Shown here piece by piece: positions 26,973 through 37,080 of a stretch of 64,000 nt of DNA; within the stretch, counting starts at the first letter, position 1, and the number at the start of each line of letters is the position of its first letter. This DNA is from Roseateles subflavus. Its GTDB lineage: Bacteria > Pseudomonadota > Gammaproteobacteria > Burkholderiales > Burkholderiaceae_C. The stretch is from assembly GCF_030285365.1 (NCBI RefSeq), contig NZ_JASVDS010000004.1, forward strand, positions 1 through 64,000. Direction: 5' to 3'. The position numbers and the translations under genes are program-made. The notes under the pieces are model-generated. The model made no database searches and was not told the DNA's origin. It was given only the letters and a program-made list of their open reading frames with translations.

Positions 26973-27950
26973 TCACATGAAGAGGTGCTCGCCCGCGTTC
27001 TCGCCGCCGAGGATCACGTAGTTCACCTTGCGCAGGTCCCCCAGCTGGCGGCCGCCGGCATAGGAGATGGAGCTCTGCAGGTCTTCCTGCATCTCGCGGA
27101 CGGTGTCGGCAAAGCGGCCCTTCACCGGCTCGAGGATGCGCTTGCCCTCGACGTGCTTGTATTCGCCCTTGTTGAAGTCCGAGGCCGAGCCGTAGTACTC
27201 CTTGTAGAGCTTGCCGTCGACCTCCACCGTGTTGCCGGGGGACTCCTCGTGGCCCGCGAAGAGCGAGCCGACCATCACCATCGAGGCGCCGAAGCGCACG
27301 CTCTTGGCGATGTCCCCGTGGTGGCGGATGCCGCCGTCGGCAATGATGGGCTTGGTCGCCACGCGGGCGCACCACTTGAGCGCCGAGAGCTGCCAGCCGC
27401 CCGTGCCGAAGCCGGTCTTGAGCCGGGTGATGCAGACCTTGCCCGGGCCGATGCCGACCTTGGTGGCGTCCGCGCCCCAGTTCTCCAGGTCGATCACGCC
27501 CTCGGGCGTGCCCACGTTGCCGGCGATCACGAAGGTGTCCGGCAGCTGTTGCTTGATGTGGGCGATCATGCGCTGGACGCTGTCGGCATGGCCGTGGGCG
27601 ATGTCGATGGTGATGTAGTCGGCGCCCAGGCCCTCCGCGGCCAGCCGGTCGATCAGCGCGTAGTCCGCGTCCTTGACGCCCGAGCTGATCGAGACGAAGA
27701 GGCCCTTGTCGCGCATCGTGCGGGCGTAGGCGACCGCATCGAGGTCGAAGCGGTGCATCACATAGAAGTAGCCGTTGGCGGCCAGCCACTCGGTGATGCG
27801 CTCATCCACCACCGTCTTCATGTTGGCCGGCACCACCGGCAGCTTGAAGCGTCGGGGGCCGAACTCGATCGAGGTGTCGCATTCGGCGCGGCTCTCCACG
27901 CGGCACTTGCGCGGCAGGAGAAGGATGTTGTCGTAGTCGAAGATTTCCAT
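26973..27950 (-). CDS. guaC: GMP reductase
   Basis: A 325-aa cytoplasmic enzyme that deaminates GMP reductively to IMP with NADPH, linking guanine and adenine nucleotide pools. It has the IMPDH/GMPR barrel with [11 protein letters not shown] and the catalytic Cys loop in [34 protein letters not shown] gives the phosphate-binding strands. There is no CBS domain, which separates it from IMP dehydrogenase. The form is the bacterial GuaC2-like type. A terminator-like hairpin lies in the region upstream (28083-28109). Confidence 0.93.
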   Translation of the reverse strand: MEIFDYDNILLLPRKCRVESRAECDTSIEFGPRRFKLPVVPANMKTVVDERITEWLAANGYFYVMHRFDLDAVAYARTMRDKGLFVSISSGVKDADYALIDRLAAEGLGADYITIDIAHGHADSVQRMIAHIKQQLPDTFVIAGNVGTPEGVIDLENWGADATKVGIGPGKVCITRLKTGFGTGGWQLSALKWCARVATKPIIADGGIRHHGDIAKSVRFGASMVMVGSLFAGHEESPGNTVEVDGKLYKEYYGSASDFNKGEYKHVEGKRILEPVKGRFADTVREMQEDLQSSISYAGGRQLGDLRKVNYVILGGENAGEHLFM

Positions 27951-28082
27951 GGTTCAAGGGTTTCGCATTGCGGCGTGCGTTGGTGCAGTGCACGGCCTCG
28001 GCTGCGAGCGCTTGACTTGGAGTCCCGGTCAGACTTTGTGGTCCCGCGAGGCCTTGCGGCAGGGCAAGGTGCGGGCACAAAA

Positions 28083-28120
28083 AACCGGGCGCCAAAATTT
28101 GGGCCCGGTGATTGATTCTA
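28083..28120 (-). promoter_or_regulatory. Promoter-like -10 and terminator-like hairpin upstream of guaC
   Basis: Reading toward guaC, TAGAAT (28115-28120) has a TTGCAC-like -35 about 19 bp upstream. It is followed at once by ACCGGGC-(12 nt)-GCCCGGT and TTTTTTG, a complete intrinsic-terminator shape. No other minus-strand gene lies upstream that it could terminate. It could be an attenuator or a 5' stabilising hairpin for guaC. I did not recognise a purine riboswitch. Confidence 0.45.
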
Positions 28121-28243
28121 CGCGGAATGCCGCCGCCCGGTGCAAGTGGATCTGGGGGAAGCCGCCAATGGAGGGGGCGGGCCCGCTCGCTACACTTGCC
28201 CGCTTCAGCAGGCGCCACGAGGCGCCGCCCACAGGATTTGTCC

Positions 28244-29365
28244 ATGCATGCAGTAGTCATCAGCGGCACCGGCCTTTACCAGCCGCCGCACACCATCACC
28301 AACGCCGAACTGGTCGAGGCCTTCAACGCCTACGTGGACCGCCACAACGCCGAGCAGGCCGAGGCCATTGCGGCCGGCACCGTGCAGCCGCTGTGCCATT
28401 CCAGCGTGGAGTTCATCGAGAAGGCGTCCGGGATCAAGCAGCGCTATGTGCTGGAGAAGGATGGTGTGCTGGACCCCGCGCGCATGTACCCGCGCTTCGC
28501 CGAGCGCGCGGACGATGAGCTCTCGCTGATGGCCGAGATTGCCGTCGACGCCGCCCGCCAGGCCCTGGCCGCGGCCGGCCGTGAGGGCAAGGACGTGGAC
28601 ATGGTCATCTGCGCCGCGGCCAATATGCAGCGCGCCTACCCGGCCATGGCCGTCGAGATCCAGCAGGCCCTGGGCGCCGGCGGCTACGGCTTCGACATGA
28701 ACGTCGCCTGCTCTTCGGCCACCTTCGCGCTGGAGCAGGCCTGGAACGCCGTGCGCAGCGGCGCCTCGCGCTGCGTGCTGGTCGTGAATCCGGAGATCAC
28801 CTCGGCCCACCTCGAATGGAAGGACCGGGACTGCCACTTCATCTTCGGCGATGTCTGCACCGCGCTCGTGGTCGAGCGCGCCGAGGATGCCGTGTCTCCC
28901 GACCAGTGGGAAGTGCTGGGCAGCAAGCTGGCCACCCAGTTCTCCAACAACATCCGCAACAACTTCGGCTTCATGAACCGCAGCGAGGACAGCGACCCGC
29001 TGGCCCGCGACAAGACCTTCCGCCAGGAGGGTCGCAAGGTGTTCAAGGAGGTCGTGCCCGTGGCCGCGGCGCACATCGAGGCCCACCTGGGCGAGCTCGG
29101 GCTCGAGACGACGGCAGTGCGCCGCTACTGGCTGCACCAGGCCAACCTCGGCATGAACCAGCTGATCGTCAAGAAGCTCGTGGGCGGCGAGGCGGGTTCC
29201 GACGTGGCCCCGCTGATCCTGGACGAGTTCGCCAACACGGCGTCGGCCGGCTCCATCATCGCCTTCCACCGCCACCGTGGCGATCTCGCGAGTGGCGATG
29301 CCGGCGTGATCTGCTCCTTCGGGGCCGGCTACTCGGTGGGCAGCCTGGTGGTTCGCAAGCGCTGA
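28244..29365 (+). CDS. Beta-ketoacyl-ACP synthase III family protein (long FabH-like)
   Basis: A 373-aa thiolase-fold condensing enzyme. The Cys-His-Asn triad is readable as C156 ([10 protein letters not shown]), H298 (WLHQAN) and N331 (EFANTAS). It is about 50 residues longer than standard FabH, with inserts near residues 30-50 and 240-265. This longer form is common in proteobacteria, where it can act on medium-chain acyl donors or serve specialised pathways. It stands alone here, divergent from guaC, so a role in general fatty-acid initiation is not assured. ATG at 28244 begins the conserved first strand ([12 protein letters not shown]). Confidence 0.88.
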   Translation: MHAVVISGTGLYQPPHTITNAELVEAFNAYVDRHNAEQAEAIAAGTVQPLCHSSVEFIEKASGIKQRYVLEKDGVLDPARMYPRFAERADDELSLMAEIAVDAARQALAAAGREGKDVDMVICAAANMQRAYPAMAVEIQQALGAGGYGFDMNVACSSATFALEQAWNAVRSGASRCVLVVNPEITSAHLEWKDRDCHFIFGDVCTALVVERAEDAVSPDQWEVLGSKLATQFSNNIRNNFGFMNRSEDSDPLARDKTFRQEGRKVFKEVVPVAAAHIEAHLGELGLETTAVRRYWLHQANLGMNQLIVKKLVGGEAGSDVAPLILDEFANTASAGSIIAFHRHRGDLASGDAGVICSFGAGYSVGSLVVRKR

Positions 29366-29511
29366 GGGCGGCACCGGCGAGAAAGCTCCGCGACGAACGG
29401 GGCCGCCTGGACCTGAGGGGATGACGGTGCCGCCGCCGATGGACGGCGCAGCGGCGAACTACCATGACAGGCCGTGCATGGCCGCTCCGGCCGGCGCGGG
29501 GAGGAGGGAGC

Positions 29512-30783
29512 ATGAGGCAGGTGACGAAGGCAAGGTCCGGATGGTGCCCGGCGCGCAGCGGCTCGGCCGCGGCCCTGTGGCTGGCCCTCGCCGCGGGCAG
29601 CGGTGGGGCGGTGCCGGCCCGGGCCCAGCCCGCCCAGGCGCCGACGGGCACTGCCGTCTCGAGCCCCACGGCCGCCGCCTTGTCGGCCGGTGATGCCTGC
29701 ACCAAGGACCTGGAGGCGGTGCCCGGCTTTCTCATGGAGAACGACGCCGGCGCCCGTGACCTGCTGACGCAGCGCGGCGAGCCGGCTCTGGCGGCCGCCC
29801 TGCTGCGCGCGCGCGCCGATGCCGCGCAGATCGCCGACGACAAGGCCTGCCTGGCCCTGCTCAACACCTATGTGAAGCTGTGGCGCAAGGGCCACCTGTG
29901 GATCAGCGCCAGCCCCGCCGCCGAGGCACTGGCCGCTGCGCCGCCGAGCGGCGCCCCGGCGGGCACGTCGACGCCGCCCGACGTCTCCGGCGCGGCACGC
30001 CAGCCCACGCTGCGCGTGCTGTCCGCGCGGACGCTGCTGATCCACCTGCCCAGCTTCTCGCCGCCCCATCGTGCGGCCCTGGAAGCCCTGCTGCGCAAGC
30101 AGCGGGCCGCGCTGCTGAGCCGCCCGAACTGGATCATCGACGTGCGGGACAACGACGGCGGTGCCGACAGCAGCTACGCGCCGCTGCTGCCCTGGCTGGG
30201 TGCCGAGCAGCCGGTCAACGTGGGCGTGGAATGGCTGGCCACGCCCGCCAATCAGCGGGCGCACGAGCAGATCTGCGCCCGCTATGCCCCGGGCGACGCG
30301 GCCTGCGCGCAGTTCGCGCAGTCGGTGCTGGCGGCGCTGCGAGCGGTGCCAGCGGGCAGCTGGGCAAGGGTGCAGGCGGACCGCTTCATCTTCGAGCGCG
30401 GCCCGTCCGCGGAGAAGCGCCGGCCACAGAAGGTGGCGGTGCTCATGGACAAGGACTGCGGCAGCTCCTGCGAGCAGTTCCTGTTGACGGCGCGCCAGGG
30501 CTTCGGCGTGAAGCTGCTGGGGCGCCCCAGCTTCGGCGCGCTGGACTACAGCAACATGCGCCCCTACACGCTGCCGTCCGGCCGCCGCGACCTCTGGTAC
30601 GCCACCTCGCGCAGCCTGCGCCTGCCGCAGCTGCCGGTGGACACGCTTGGCGTGCTGCCCGACATCCTGCTGCCGGAGCTTCATTCGGCAGGCGATGCCG
30701 CGGCGGAGGTTCAGGCCGTGCAGCGCTGGCTGGAAGGCGGGTCGCTCCAGCGCGCGGCGCCTGGCGCCTCGAACCGCCCCTGA
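29512..30783 (+). CDS. S41-family (C-terminal-processing-like) peptidase, exported
   Basis: A 423-aa protein with an N-terminal signal sequence (ALWLALAAGSG...ARAQ, ~20-40). The C-terminal half resembles the peptidase S41 core: WIIDVRDNDGGADSSYAP (the substrate-loop strand) and LMDKDCGSSCEQFLLTARQG, with the catalytic Ser probably in GSSCEQF. No PDZ domain is evident, so it is not a standard CtpA. The ATG at 29512 is preceded by GAGGAGGGAG, an excellent ribosome-binding site; an in-frame ATG at 29464 is less well placed. It would act in the periplasm. The substrate is unknown. Confidence 0.75.
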   Translation: MRQVTKARSGWCPARSGSAAALWLALAAGSGGAVPARAQPAQAPTGTAVSSPTAAALSAGDACTKDLEAVPGFLMENDAGARDLLTQRGEPALAAALLRARADAAQIADDKACLALLNTYVKLWRKGHLWISASPAAEALAAAPPSGAPAGTSTPPDVSGAARQPTLRVLSARTLLIHLPSFSPPHRAALEALLRKQRAALLSRPNWIIDVRDNDGGADSSYAPLLPWLGAEQPVNVGVEWLATPANQRAHEQICARYAPGDAACAQFAQSVLAALRAVPAGSWARVQADRFIFERGPSAEKRRPQKVAVLMDKDCGSSCEQFLLTARQGFGVKLLGRPSFGALDYSNMRPYTLPSGRRDLWYATSRSLRLPQLPVDTLGVLPDILLPELHSAGDAAAEVQAVQRWLEGGSLQRAAPGASNRP

Positions 30784-30829
30784 ACCTGACCTGACCCGGA
30801 CGCCGTCCCGCGCCCCGCGGTGACCGGCA

Positions 30830-30845
30830 GGGGCCAGGTCTTGCC
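30830..30845 (-). repeat. Copy of the GGCAAGACCTGACCCC intergenic motif (one mismatch)
   Basis: GGGGCCAGGTCTTGCC on the plus strand is the reverse complement, with one mismatch, of GGCAAGACCTGACCCC found at 44204 and 53500. It lies in the convergent gap between the S41 and PBP1A genes. CCTGACCTGACCC at 30785-30797 is a related half-element. Confidence 0.55.
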
Positions 30846-30865
30846 TCCACCGCCCCGCGCCGACC

Positions 30866-33196
30866 TCAGGGAGGCGAACTGGCCGGTGCGGAGGCCGGCG
30901 CGGAGGCCGCCGACGCCAGGGCCTCGGCGCTCAGGCCCACCTGCTGGATGCCGGCCGGGCCCGCGAACTCCTCGAACACCCACTCCGAGCCCTCGCGGAC
31001 CAGCCCCTCGCTGGGCGGCTGCAGGTCCGAGGGCGGCACGCCGCGCAGCGCGACTTCCATGAAGCTGATCCAGGCGGGCAGGGCGAGGCCGCCCCCGCTT
31101 TCGCGGTCGCCCAGGCTGCGCGGGTTGTCATAGCCGATCCACACCACGGCCGCGACCTTGGGATGGAAGCCGGCGAACCAGGCGTCCACGGAATCGTTGG
31201 TGGTGCCGGTCTTGCCGTAGAGATCGGTGCGGCGCAGCTGTGCGGCGGCGCGGGCCGCGGTGCCGCGCGTCGTGACCTCCTGCAGCAGGCTGCTGACCAC
31301 GAAGGCGTTGCGGGCGGAGATCGCGGGCTCGCCGTCCTCCACGGTGGCGGCCTGAAACAGGACCTGGCCCTTGGCGTCGAGCACGCGCTGGACGATCACG
31401 GGCTTGCGCAGCTGCCCGCCATTGGCGAACACGCTGTAGGCGCCCGCCATCTGCATGGGCGTCACGGCGCCGGAGCCCAGGGCCAGCGTGAGGTTGTCGG
31501 GCTGGCGTTCCACGTCGAGGCCGAAGCGGCCCGCCCACTGGCGCGCGCGCGCCGGGCTGACCTGCTCCAGCAGGCGGATCGTCACCATGTTCTTGGACTT
31601 GGCGAGCGCCGTGCGCATGGGCATCGGGCCGTCGTAGCTGCCGTCGTAGTTGTGCGGCTCCCAGTGGTCGTAGACGAGCGGGGCGTCATTGATCAGCGTG
31701 TTGGGCGTCATGCCCAGCTCCAGCGCGGCGGAGTAGACGAGGGGCTTGAAGCTCGACCCCGGCTGGCGGAAGGCCTGCGTGGCGTGGTTGAACTTGTTGC
31801 GGTTGAAGTCGAAGCCGCCCACGAGCGCGCGCACCTCGCCGCTGTCCGGCGCCACGGCCACGAGCGCGCCCTCGGCCTCGGGGGACTGCGTCACGGCCCA
31901 GGCGCCCTGCGGCGCTTCCTTGGTGGGCGCGCCGCGCAGCACCCGCAGGATCGAGCCGCGCCTCACCTGCAGCTCATGGCGGGCCTTGTCGGACAGCGCA
32001 TTGCCCAGCGCCCGCAGGCCGTCGCCGCTGATCACGACCTCGTCCCCGCTCTGCAGCGCCGCGACGAGCTTGCCGCCCGCCACCTTGGTCACCACGGCGG
32101 CGCGCAGCTCGTCGTTGTCCGGGTGCTCCGCCAGGGCCTGGGCGATGGCGGCGTCTTCCTCGGCCGCGTCGTCCGGCAGCTCCACGAAGCCTTCCGGGCC
32201 GCGCCAGGGGCGGCGGCGCTCGTACTCCAGCAGCGTCTTGCGCAGGCCGCGGTAGGCCGCCTGCTGCTGGTCGGCCACCAGCGTCGTGTAGACCTTCAGG
32301 CCGAGCGTGTAGGCGTCCTCGCCGTACTGCGCGAAGAGCTGCTGGCGGACCAGCTCGGCGACGTACTCGCCATGCAGGCGCTCGTCCTGGCTGCTGCGGA
32401 TGTGCAGCTTCTCGTCCCGGGCGCGATCACACTCCTCGGGCGTGATGACGCCGGTGTCCTTGAGCCGCTCCAGCACGAGCAGCTGGCGACGCTTGGCGCG
32501 CTGGAAGTTGGCCACCGGGTTGGCGTAGGCCGGGTTCTGCGGCAGGCCGGCCAGCATGGCGGTCTCGGCCACGTCGAGGTCCTTGAGGGACTTGCCGAAG
32601 TAGGTCTGCGCGGCGGCCTCGAAACCATAGGCCTTCTGCCCCAGGTAGATCTGGTTCATGTAGACCTCGAGGATCTTCTCCTTGGTCAGCTGGCTCTCGA
32701 TCTTCAGTGCCAGCAGCATCTCGATGAACTTGCGGCTGTAGAGCTGGCGCTTGGTGAGGTAGAGGTCGCGCGCGAGCTGCTGGGTGATGGTCGAGGCCCC
32801 CTGCTTGCGGCTGCTGACGGCGTTGCTCGCCACGGCGCGCACGATGCCCGTGTAGCTGATGCCGCCATGCTCGTAGAAGGCCGAATCCTCGACGGCCAGC
32901 AGCGCATCCTGCATGCGCTTGGGGATGTCCTTCAGCGGCAGGTAGGTGCGCCGCTCGGCGCCGAACTCACCGATCAGCACCCCGTCCGAGGTGTAGATGC
33001 GCAGCGGCTGCTTGGGCTGGTAGTCGGTGAGCTTGTCCAGCGAGGGCAGCGAAGGGTAGATGAAGGCGGCCGCCACGCCCAGCAGCAGCAGGAGCGCCAG
33101 GAGGCCGGCCAGCGCCCACAGAAGCAGCCGGCGCCAGCGGGGGGCAGGGCGGGGGGCGGAGGGCGGGACGGGGCTGTCGTTGGGCATGCGGGGCAT
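30866..33196 (-). CDS. mrcA: Penicillin-binding protein 1A
   Basis: A 776-aa bifunctional peptidoglycan synthase. A short cytoplasmic tail and one transmembrane helix (LLLWALAGLLALLLLLG) are followed by a GT51 transglycosylase domain with the catalytic Glu in LAVEDSAFYEHGG and the RKQGASTITQQLARDLYL motif. The transpeptidase domain has the active Ser in FRQPGSSFKP, SKN in ALAKSKNMV and KTGTTND. Insertion between the domains and the Ala/Ser/Pro-rich C-terminal tail are typical of betaproteobacterial PBP1A. The start is at 33196 or 33187. Confidence 0.95.
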   Translation of the reverse strand: MPRMPNDSPVPPSAPRPAPRWRRLLLWALAGLLALLLLLGVAAAFIYPSLPSLDKLTDYQPKQPLRIYTSDGVLIGEFGAERRTYLPLKDIPKRMQDALLAVEDSAFYEHGGISYTGIVRAVASNAVSSRKQGASTITQQLARDLYLTKRQLYSRKFIEMLLALKIESQLTKEKILEVYMNQIYLGQKAYGFEAAAQTYFGKSLKDLDVAETAMLAGLPQNPAYANPVANFQRAKRRQLLVLERLKDTGVITPEECDRARDEKLHIRSSQDERLHGEYVAELVRQQLFAQYGEDAYTLGLKVYTTLVADQQQAAYRGLRKTLLEYERRRPWRGPEGFVELPDDAAEEDAAIAQALAEHPDNDELRAAVVTKVAGGKLVAALQSGDEVVISGDGLRALGNALSDKARHELQVRRGSILRVLRGAPTKEAPQGAWAVTQSPEAEGALVAVAPDSGEVRALVGGFDFNRNKFNHATQAFRQPGSSFKPLVYSAALELGMTPNTLINDAPLVYDHWEPHNYDGSYDGPMPMRTALAKSKNMVTIRLLEQVSPARARQWAGRFGLDVERQPDNLTLALGSGAVTPMQMAGAYSVFANGGQLRKPVIVQRVLDAKGQVLFQAATVEDGEPAISARNAFVVSSLLQEVTTRGTAARAAAQLRRTDLYGKTGTTNDSVDAWFAGFHPKVAAVVWIGYDNPRSLGDRESGGGLALPAWISFMEVALRGVPPSDLQPPSEGLVREGSEWVFEEFAGPAGIQQVGLSAEALASAASAPASAPASSPP

Positions 33197-33342
33197 CAGG
33201 GCGAATGCCGACTCGGGCGGCAAGGGGCTTCGATTATGCTGCGCCGCCAGGAGGGATGTCTGCGGTCACCACGGGACCGAGGACCGGCGGCACAAGCCGG
33301 CCAGACATGCCAGTCACAAGTGACCGGACAGGGAGGATGGCG

Positions 33343-35334
33343 ATGAGGCGTCGAGACTGGATGTTCGCGGCCGGCATGGGCGGCACGCTGATGGGAAGCC
33401 CGTGGGGCGCCGTGCTGGCGGCAACACCGCCGGCCGGGAAGCCGCGCACGCCGGCGAGCGCCTTCGCCCGCCGCCCGCTCATGACGGGCATGGCGCTGTC
33501 GCCGGACGGCCAGCGCATCGCCACGCTGCTGCACAACGAGAACCGCACGCTGCTGGTCACCCGCGCACTGACGGGGGGCGAGATGAAGGTGGCGCTGTCC
33601 ACCGACAACCTCGAGTTCCAGATCAACTGGATCGAGTGGATCTCCAATGACCGGCTGGTCCTCAGCCTGAGCTTCCCCTTCAAGCGCTACTACGAGGGCT
33701 GGGGCAACATCGACGTCGACGAACGCCGCCTGGTGGGCGTCGACCCGGACGGCGGCAAGCTCGTGAACCTGCTGAAGGACCGCGGCGGCGTCGCCGGCAT
33801 CCTGAAGTACAACACCGCCCAGGACCGCGTCATCGCCTTCATGGACGACGGGCGGCACCTGCTGGTGGCCCTGAACTCCTCGGAGCAAAGTGCCGACAAG
33901 GCCCTGTACAAGGTGGATGCCTACACCGGCCAGCGCAGCTTCCACGCACCGTCCAAGACGGGCGTGCGGGGCTGGCTCGTGGACCGCCAGATGCGCCCGC
34001 GCGTGGCCTTCCGCTGGGAGGACGACGAGGCCGTGGACATCCTGGTGAGCGACGTCGAGTCCTCCGGCTGGCGCACCCTCCACCGCAACCGGCCCTTCGA
34101 TGCCGCCAATCTCCAGCCGCTGGGCTTCGGCCTGGACCCGAACGTGCTGTACGTCGCGAAGAACCACGAGGGCCTGCGCGCCATCTTCACGATGGACCTG
34201 CGCGAGCCGCAGCCCCAGCTGAAGCTCAAGCTGGCCCTGGCGGACCGCGACCTCAACGGCTACCTCGTGCGGGACGCCCGGGGCGAAGCCGTGGGCGTGT
34301 CCTCGGTGATGCTGGGCGACTCCAGCCGCAGCTACTGGGACCCGCGCTACATCGCCTGGCAGCGGGACCTGGACGAGGCGCTGCCGGGACGCGCCAACTC
34401 GATCTACGACGCGAGCAAGGACGGCCGGACCTTCGTCGTGAGCTCCCTCGCGGCCGACGCGCCGGGCGCCGTCTACACCGCCCAGCTGGGGGAGCAGCCG
34501 ACCATGGCGCTCCTGGCGCCCCTGTATCCGGACCTGGAGGACGTCCCCCTCGGCGAGCGTTCCGCCCACAGCTTCACGGCGCGGGACGGTCTGTCGATGG
34601 AGGCCTTCCTGACCTGGCCGCCGGGCCGGCGCGGCGCGAAGCAGCTGCCGCTGGTGGTCTTCCCGCACGGCGGCCCGCAGGCGCGGGACTCGATCCTGAT
34701 GGACGTCTGGGCGGCCTTCATGGCCGACCGCGGCTGCCTTGTCCTGCAGCTCAACTACCGGGGCTCCACCGGCTACGGCCAGAAGCACCTGGAGGCGGGT
34801 CTGCGACGCTGGGGGCTCGAGATGCAGGACGATCTCGAGGACGGCGTGCGCGAGCTGGTCCGCCAGCAGTGGGTGGACCCGGCCCGCGTGGTGATCGTCG
34901 GTGCCAGCTATGGCGGCTACGCGGCGCTGATGGGCGTCGCGAAGACGCCCTCGCTGTACCGCGCCGCCTTCGCCATGGCGCCGGTCACCGATCTCGTGCG
35001 CATGGCCTCGGACGACGGGCGCTGGGGTCGGGAAACCGTCAAGCTGCAGGTGGGCGACGCCGTCACGGACCGCGAACGCCTGGCCGCGACCTCGCCCGTG
35101 AACCAGGCCGCGCGCATCACGGTGCCGGTCGTGCTGGTCCATGGCACGGCCGACCTCGTCGTGCCCTACGACCACTCGAAATGGATGCTCGCGGCCCTGC
35201 AGGCCGGCGGGAAGCCGGTGAAGATGGTCACGCTGGAGCAGGGCGGGCACAGCATCCTGAATCCGGCGCAGCGGCGGCAGGTCTTCGACGAGCTGGACCG
35301 CTTCCTCGCGCAGTACCTTCCCTCGTCTTCCTGA
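33343..35334 (+). CDS. S9-family prolyl oligopeptidase, exported
   Basis: A 663-aa serine peptidase. The N-terminus RRRDWMFAAGMGGTLMGSPWGAVLAA looks like a signal sequence, possibly Tat-like. Residues ~45-400 form the beta-propeller that limits access to peptides, and the C-terminal ~260 residues the alpha/beta hydrolase: catalytic Ser in VGASYGGYAAL, Asp in HGTADLVVP and His in QGGHSI. FPHGGPQARD is the conserved oxyanion region. GGGAGG at 33331-33336 favours ATG 33343 over 33337. It is divergent from PBP1A and likely degrades peptides in the periplasm. Confidence 0.92.
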   Translation: MRRRDWMFAAGMGGTLMGSPWGAVLAATPPAGKPRTPASAFARRPLMTGMALSPDGQRIATLLHNENRTLLVTRALTGGEMKVALSTDNLEFQINWIEWISNDRLVLSLSFPFKRYYEGWGNIDVDERRLVGVDPDGGKLVNLLKDRGGVAGILKYNTAQDRVIAFMDDGRHLLVALNSSEQSADKALYKVDAYTGQRSFHAPSKTGVRGWLVDRQMRPRVAFRWEDDEAVDILVSDVESSGWRTLHRNRPFDAANLQPLGFGLDPNVLYVAKNHEGLRAIFTMDLREPQPQLKLKLALADRDLNGYLVRDARGEAVGVSSVMLGDSSRSYWDPRYIAWQRDLDEALPGRANSIYDASKDGRTFVVSSLAADAPGAVYTAQLGEQPTMALLAPLYPDLEDVPLGERSAHSFTARDGLSMEAFLTWPPGRRGAKQLPLVVFPHGGPQARDSILMDVWAAFMADRGCLVLQLNYRGSTGYGQKHLEAGLRRWGLEMQDDLEDGVRELVRQQWVDPARVVIVGASYGGYAALMGVAKTPSLYRAAFAMAPVTDLVRMASDDGRWGRETVKLQVGDAVTDRERLAATSPVNQAARITVPVVLVHGTADLVVPYDHSKWMLAALQAGGKPVKMVTLEQGGHSILNPAQRRQVFDELDRFLAQYLPSSS

Positions 35335-35379
35335 TGCCAGGCGCCCGGCGATGTCCGGGCTTCAGGTATCGTGGCGGCC

Positions 35380-36831
35380 ATGCAATCGATGACCTTCTTC
35401 TGGCACGACTACGAGACCTTCGGTCGCGTACCCCGCCATGATCGCCCCGCCCAGTTTGCCGGCATCCGCACGGACGCCGAGCTGAACGAGATCGGCGAGC
35501 CCCTGGCCCTCTACTGCCAGCCCGCACCGGACTATCTGCCGGACCCCGATGCCTGCCTGCTGACCGGCATCCTGCCGCAGCAATGCCAGGCCGAGGGGGT
35601 GCCCGAGCGCGAGTTCGCCGCCCGCATCGAGGCGGCGCTCGCCCAGCCCGGCACGGTGGGCGTGGGCTACAACACCCTGCGTTTCGATGACGAGGTGACC
35701 CGCTTCCTCTTCTGGCGCAACCTCATCGACCCCTACGCCCGCGAATGGCAGAACGACTGCGGCCGCTGGGACCTGCTCGATGTCCTGCGCTGCACCTACG
35801 CCCTGCGCCCCGACGGCATCGAATGGCCGCGCCACGAGGACGGCCGCGTCTCCTTCAAGCTGGAGGACCTCAGCCGCGCCAACGGCCTCGCGCACGAGCA
35901 GGCGCACGACGCCGTCTCGGACGTCCGCGCCACGATCGCCCTGGCACGCCTCGTGCGCGAGCGGCAGCCCCGTCTGTTCGACTTCTGCCTCAAGCTGCGC
36001 CGCAAGGACGCGGTGTGGGCCGAGATCGGCGTGCAGCGGCCGTTCTGGCACATCTCCGGCATGTACGGCGTGGAACGCGGCTGCCTCGCGCTCGTGTGGC
36101 CGCTGGCGGCCCACCCGACCAACAAGAACGAGCTCATCGTCTGGGACCTGGCCCATGACCCGTCCGAGCTCTTCAGCCTCGATGCCGAGGCCGTCCGCGC
36201 CCGGCTGTTCACCCGCCAGGCGGACCTGCCGGAAGGCCAGACGCGCCTGCCGGTCAAGACGATCCATGTCAACAAGTCCCCCGTGGTGATCGGCAATCTG
36301 GCCACGGTGAACGACGCCCAGGCCCAGCGCTGGGGCCTGGACAAGGCGCAGTGCCTGGCGCACGCCACGCAGCTGGCCGAGAAGGCCGCGGCGCTGGCCG
36401 GCCTGTGGGCGCGCGTCTACCAGCGGGAGCCTTTGCCGCCGCAGGACGTCGACGAGGACCTCTACGGCGGCTTCGTCGGCGCCGAGGACCGCCGCCAGCT
36501 CCAGCGTCTGCGCACGCTGGACGGCCCGGCGCTGGCCGAGCGCGTGGGCGCCGGGCGCATCGCCTTCGAGGACGGGCGGCTCGAGGAGCTGCTGTTCCGC
36601 TACCGCGCCCGCAACTTCCCCGGCTCGCTGAGCGAGGCCGAGCAGGCCCGCTGGCTGCAGCATTGCGCCGCGCGCCTGCACGAGGGTGAGGGCGGGGCGC
36701 TGAGCCTGCCGCAGTTCTTCGAGCGCATCGACGCCCTGGGCGAGGCGGCCGAGCAGGTCGAGGACGAGCGCAGCCAGGAGATCCTCGGTGCGCTCTACGA
36801 CTACGCCGAGTCCATCGCGCCGCCGCTGTGA
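35380..36831 (+). CDS. sbcB: Exodeoxyribonuclease I
   Basis: A 483-aa 3'-5' single-strand DNA exonuclease of the DEDD superfamily used in recombination and mismatch repair. The first acidic motif is FFWHDYETFG at the N-terminus; the last is HDAVSDVRATIALARL. The middle SH3-like and C-terminal helical domains of ExoI follow (VHVNKSPVV-like segment, then EDLYGGF). ATG at 35380 was chosen over the GTG at 35371 because it starts just before the first exonuclease strand. Its neighbours appear unrelated. Confidence 0.95.
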   Translation: MQSMTFFWHDYETFGRVPRHDRPAQFAGIRTDAELNEIGEPLALYCQPAPDYLPDPDACLLTGILPQQCQAEGVPEREFAARIEAALAQPGTVGVGYNTLRFDDEVTRFLFWRNLIDPYAREWQNDCGRWDLLDVLRCTYALRPDGIEWPRHEDGRVSFKLEDLSRANGLAHEQAHDAVSDVRATIALARLVRERQPRLFDFCLKLRRKDAVWAEIGVQRPFWHISGMYGVERGCLALVWPLAAHPTNKNELIVWDLAHDPSELFSLDAEAVRARLFTRQADLPEGQTRLPVKTIHVNKSPVVIGNLATVNDAQAQRWGLDKAQCLAHATQLAEKAAALAGLWARVYQREPLPPQDVDEDLYGGFVGAEDRRQLQRLRTLDGPALAERVGAGRIAFEDGRLEELLFRYRARNFPGSLSEAEQARWLQHCAARLHEGEGGALSLPQFFERIDALGEAAEQVEDERSQEILGALYDYAESIAPPL

Positions 36832-37080
36832 GCGCCGAGGGGCCGCCTGAACGTCCAGGGGGGGGCATCCGTGCGCCGCTGGCGTCCCGCCCCGGCCTAC
36901 CGGCCGTCGGCTCACGGTCCGCTCACGGTCCGGCGGGGCAAAGTCGGGGCATCGTCGCGAAAATGGCCGCAGCCCGCCCCCTGCCTGATTGGGGAGGCCC
37001 CTGGAAACGTGGGGGTGTCCCTGCTGCATTTGCTCACGCTTGGGGGCATCATCCCGCCCCACACCACCGGAGACTTTGAC

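Noticed and set aside
27951-28243. Purine riboswitch in front of guaC
   Set aside because: No three-way-junction core or conserved loop sequences were recognisable; only a terminator-like hairpin is visible.
37000-37060. Sigma-54-like promoter upstream of prsT (GG-N10-GC)
   Set aside because: Only the GG and GC dinucleotides fit; the rest of the -24/-12 consensus is missing.
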